The notes under the pieces are model-generated. The model saw only the letters and a program-made list of their open reading frames with translations. It had not been told where the DNA came from and made no database searches. 64,000 nucleotides of DNA, taken from Amycolatopsis alba DSM 44262 (GTDB taxonomy: Bacteria; Actinomycetota; Actinomycetes; Mycobacteriales; Pseudonocardiaceae). Position numbers and translations under genes: made by a program. Below are positions 61,197-64,000 of the stretch, piece by piece. The stretch lies in the NCBI RefSeq assembly GCF_000384215.1, contig NZ_KB913032.1:4543665-4607664 (forward strand), in the 5' to 3' direction. Within the stretch, counting starts at the first letter, position 1. Every line of letters starts with the position of its first letter.

Positions 61197-63866
61197 CTAG
61201 TCGATCGGCGGTTCGCCAGGGTCCAGTTCGATGAGGTCGCCCTCGGCGAGCAGCTCCTCGATGGACGCCGGCAGCAGGTACGCCGACCCGCCACCCGGCT
61301 GGTTGAACCACGGGATCGCGACACCGGCGAGAGCCTCGAGCGGCCGCTGCACGCGATACACGTGGTACGGCCGGTTCACCCACTCCGGCACGAGCGAGCG
61401 CTCCTCGAACGGTGTCCCGGCCGCGTAGGTCAGGTTGCCGTTCGGGCCGCCGAAGCGGTCCAGTTCACTGCCCGCGGGCAGCTCACGCAGTTCCTTGCCG
61501 CGGAACAGCGTCAGCGGCGGCTCGCCGTTGAGCGGCGAGATCGGCCAGTTCTGCTTGGCGTCCGGAGGCCCGGCGTTCGCCGCGGCAGGCGGGCGCGCCG
61601 GTTCCTCGCGCCGCATCGGCGGCGGGGCCACCGGCGGTTCGCGGCGCGGCGGCGCTGGCGGCGGCGGGCTCGCCAGCACCGGGTTCGGCCGCACCGGGGG
61701 CGCGGGCGGGACCGGTGCGGGGGCGGGCTCGTCGTCCAGATCGTCCCCGAGCAGCTCCTCGGCCGTCGTGAACGCCGTCTGCTCCTGCGCCGGGATCGAC
61801 TCCCGCGGGGGCACCGGATGCGAACCGGTCGCGATCTCGGGGGACAGCGTCGCCAGCACGGGCCGCGCCGGAACGGGTTCCTCGACAGGCGGTTCTTCGG
61901 CGGCGGGTTCCTCGTCGAAGGCCTGCTCATCCGCGGGCGGAGCGCCGTTCGGGTTCAGCAGGACCTTGCCGAGCATGAACGCGGCCGCGTCCTCGGCGTC
62001 GCCGAACACCGCCGGGTTGGTCAGCTTCCCGTCGTACCAGCCGACCCGCCAGCCGCCGCCGTCGACCTGCTCGACGCTCCAGCCGTGGTCGGCGGGAGCC
62101 CCGATGCGATAGACGTCGTCGGGCACGTCGAGGTCGTCGAACTTCGACTGCAGTTCGTTCAGCACGGGCACGGGGTGCTCGACGCGGCGCGGGGCCTCCT
62201 CGCGCTCCGGCTCCGGGCGGGGCACGGGGGCGGTAGCAAAGGTCCCCCGCTCCTGCGGCGGGGCGTCGACCTGCGTGACCTCGGAGTCCGACGGCGGGGG
62301 CACGTTCGGCTCCGCGTCGTGCGTCAGGAGAGGCAGTTCGGGACCGGCGTCGGCCTGCTCGACCGGCGTGTAACCGGCGGTCGTCTCTTCCTCGGGGGGC
62401 GCGTACGGCTGGTTCTCTTCGGCGCGGGTGTACGCGTCCCGCTCTTCCTCGTGCGGCTGCTCGTAGGCGTCGACCTGCGCGGGCCGCGCGTACGTGGTGG
62501 CCTCCGGGTCGGCGGCCTGCGGCTCCGGTTCGGGCTCGGCACGCTGGTGCGGCGCTTCGTCCTGCCGCTCCTGGTCGGCGTAGACGTCCTGTTCGGACTC
62601 GTGGAACTGCGCCTCGTCGTGCGCGTACTGGTCTTCGTAGCCGTCTTCGTACCGCTGCTCGGCGGCGGCTTCGTGGAAGTCCTGCGCCTGGTAGTCCTGG
62701 GTGTCGTAGTCCTCTTCGTACCGCTGGGCCTGCTCGGCCTGATCCGGAAGCGTGGACTCGGCGGCGGGAACGGCCGCCGCGGCGGCGACCGGTGCGGCCG
62801 CCGCGGCCGCTGCCACGGCGGGGTCCGGGCCCTGCTGATGCGGCGGCGGGACGGGCGGCTGAGCGGCCTGGTTCGGACCAGGGCCCGCGGGACCCTGAGG
62901 TCCGGGCTGGTTGACCGGGGCCTGCTGCTGCGGCGGCACGGGGCCGTTCTGCGGCGGGCCCTGCGGAGGCGGGCCCACGGGGCCGCCGTTGGGGCCACCC
63001 GGTCCGGCCGGGCCGTTGGGGCGCTGCTGCTGCGGCTGATTCCCCCGCGTGAGGTACCCCGCCGCGGCCTGCAGCGTCGGGGCGTCGACCTCGGGCAGCG
63101 CGAAGTCGTTCTGCCGGACGTGGTCGATCAGGTCGAGTTCCGGTGAGACGCCGTATTCACGCAGGTAGAAGTTCACGGCGGCGGGCCAGATCCACTGCCC
63201 GTCACTGTGGAAGGCGACCGGGACGGTGGCCTCGGGGGTCTGCGCGAGCCTGTCGATGTCGTAGCCGCGTTCGGTGACCACCAGCGGCGCGTGGTCGAGG
63301 TACTCGAGCAGCCTGTCCTGCTCCTCGATCTCCAGGTCGGGCCGGTTGATCACCGGACGCCCGGCCGGGCCGATGGTGTCGAAGATGCGGGCGATGCGGA
63401 AATGCGGCCCAGGCTGCTCCGGGCCGAGGCCGGACATGCGCCGGATCAGCCATTCGGGCACATTCTCCTCGGAACGGGGGAACATGCGCAGCTCGTCCGA
63501 GAGCGCCTGCGGAGGCGGCGCGAGGCGCCACTGGGGCTCGTCGCGGTTGTACTCGAGGTTGTAGCTGGACGGGTGGTCTAGCTGGTAACGCGCGTTGAAC
63601 CAGGTGCCGCGGCCGTCGCGGTACATCCCGGCACGGAGCCTGCCGAACAGCGTCGCGATGTCATGCGTCGCGACCCACTCGTGCGAGGTGCCGTCCTCGG
63701 TGATGATCTCGCCGGTCATCTCGTGGTACCTGCCGACGGCTCGGTACTCGGCGGTCACCTTCCGCCAATCGCGCGGCGCGGCCCGCAGCAGGGCGAGGCC
63801 GATCTGTTTGACCAGGGTGTCCTGCTCGGTCGCGTTCAACTGAGTCGTCGGTTGTGCCACGGTCAC
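61197..63866 (-). CDS. Large modular protein with a C-terminal TNT-type (NAD glycohydrolase) toxin domain
   Basis: About 889 residues. N-terminal 260 residues form an alpha/beta module found in actinobacterial TNT proteins; then a Pro/Gln-rich and Glu/Tyr-rich linker; a second small module (VYRIGAPADHGWSVEQVDGGGWRVGWYDGKLT); another Pro-rich linker; and TNT at the C-terminus: LPAGSELDRFGGPNG, RPYHVYRVQRPL and IPWFNQPGGGSAYLLP. TNT of CpnT has a catalytic Gln in the GGGxQ part, which here reads GGGSAY, so activity may be lost (from memory of the family). GTG 63866 with a TACGGT -10 6 nt upstream suggests a leaderless start; GTG 63860 is alternative. It is cut off from any visible immunity gene. 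Confidence 0.82.
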   Translation of the reverse strand: MTVAQPTTQLNATEQDTLVKQIGLALLRAAPRDWRKVTAEYRAVGRYHEMTGEIITEDGTSHEWVATHDIATLFGRLRAGMYRDGRGTWFNARYQLDHPSSYNLEYNRDEPQWRLAPPPQALSDELRMFPRSEENVPEWLIRRMSGLGPEQPGPHFRIARIFDTIGPAGRPVINRPDLEIEEQDRLLEYLDHAPLVVTERGYDIDRLAQTPEATVPVAFHSDGQWIWPAAVNFYLREYGVSPELDLIDHVRQNDFALPEVDAPTLQAAAGYLTRGNQPQQQRPNGPAGPGGPNGGPVGPPPQGPPQNGPVPPQQQAPVNQPGPQGPAGPGPNQAAQPPVPPPHQQGPDPAVAAAAAAAPVAAAAAVPAAESTLPDQAEQAQRYEEDYDTQDYQAQDFHEAAAEQRYEDGYEDQYAHDEAQFHESEQDVYADQERQDEAPHQRAEPEPEPQAADPEATTYARPAQVDAYEQPHEEERDAYTRAEENQPYAPPEEETTAGYTPVEQADAGPELPLLTHDAEPNVPPPSDSEVTQVDAPPQERGTFATAPVPRPEPEREEAPRRVEHPVPVLNELQSKFDDLDVPDDVYRIGAPADHGWSVEQVDGGGWRVGWYDGKLTNPAVFGDAEDAAAFMLGKVLLNPNGAPPADEQAFDEEPAAEEPPVEEPVPARPVLATLSPEIATGSHPVPPRESIPAQEQTAFTTAEELLGDDLDDEPAPAPVPPAPPVRPNPVLASPPPPAPPRREPPVAPPPMRREEPARPPAAANAGPPDAKQNWPISPLNGEPPLTLFRGKELRELPAGSELDRFGGPNGNLTYAAGTPFEERSLVPEWVNRPYHVYRVQRPLEALAGVAIPWFNQPGGGSAYLLPASIEELLAEGDLIELDPGEPPID
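62226..62253 (-). repeat. Second dispersed repeat inside the TNT-protein coding region
   Basis: 27 of 28 bases match 20682-20709 in the DMT transporter gene, in the same reading frame (ERGTFATAP) in both proteins, in a linker region here. Confidence 0.8.
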
Positions 63867-63978
63867 ATTTTGACCGTATCCGCGCTCGTGTGCACCCCGC
63901 ATGTGGGTTTTGCCGCTCTTGACAATCCGGAAGATGCCCTGACCTGGTGCCTCGTCACTCACCCTGGATACTGAAAAC

Positions 63979-64000
63979 GTGAACCGATTTGCCCGCGAGA
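63979..64000 (+). CDS. Start of a gene running off the window
   Basis: GTG 63979 begins seven codons (V-N-R-F-A-R-E...) to the window end. GATACT at 63967-63972 lies 6 nt before it, the spacing of a leaderless -10 box. It is divergent from the TNT gene. Too short to name. Confidence 0.35.

Noticed and set aside
61185..63146. A 653-codon plus-strand frame opposite the TNT gene
   Set aside because: Arg/Gly/Val-rich shadow of the minus-strand coding sequence, with no ribosome site or domain.

Overview
The window is about 70 percent GC with GTG and TTG starts, mycothiol-type enzymes, Tat signals and Pro/Gly-rich membrane proteins. It looks like the chromosome of an actinomycete of the Pseudonocardiaceae, most likely Amycolatopsis or a close relative (inference from gene content and protein style). 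Two blocks match gene orders known from Mycobacterium tuberculosis: RsdA tail / DUF5319 / guaB / guaB3 / choD / guaA (1-16.3 kb), and chorismate mutase / pcrA / M23 peptidase / sucC / sucD / DUF5336 / DUF6350-like / purN / purH (29.4-45.8 kb). Most of the DNA is therefore core chromosome with accessory genes in between.

Layout: 1-16.3 kb holds purine (GMP) synthesis genes plus oxidoreductases, mycothiol/DinB-type enzymes and a PrsW-like membrane protease. 16.4-20.5 kb is an envelope-stress block: a PspC membrane protein divergent from a PspC-fused histidine kinase and its LuxR-type regulator. 20.6-23.4 kb holds a DMT exporter divergent from a LysR regulator, then a hydrolase. 23.4-28.6 kb has an active Ser/Thr kinase, a kinase with a destroyed catalytic loop and two membrane-anchored proteins. 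29-34.5 kb has chorismate mutase, PcrA helicase and a HEAT/MerR two-gene operon. 34.5-38.6 kb has a small protein gene behind a LexA box, an M23 peptidase, a large membrane protein and a small cobalamin-domain-like protein. 38.7-45.8 kb carries sucCD, two membrane proteins and purNH. 45.8-52.1 kb is miscellaneous. 52.2-58.1 kb is the SOS mutasome operon imuA'-imuB-(50-aa ORF)-dnaE2 behind a perfect LexA box. 59.3-61.1 kb is a retron-like locus. 61.2-63.9 kb encodes a large protein with a C-terminal TNT-type toxin domain.

The best candidate for an undescribed system is at 59331-61128. A perfect 15-bp inverted repeat brackets about 120 nt of stacked hairpins (a candidate msr-msd RNA), directly before a YADD reverse transcriptase with retron-type motifs. 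A pentapeptide-repeat protein follows 4 nt later as a possible effector. The second notable feature is a family of short intergenic repeats, 16 copies at 11 loci, as single copies or inverted pairs, mostly at gene 3' ends. One pair forms a perfect 54-bp palindrome. A different 28-bp repeat lies in frame inside two unrelated proteins. No tRNA, rRNA, CRISPR array, insertion sequence or prophage was seen.
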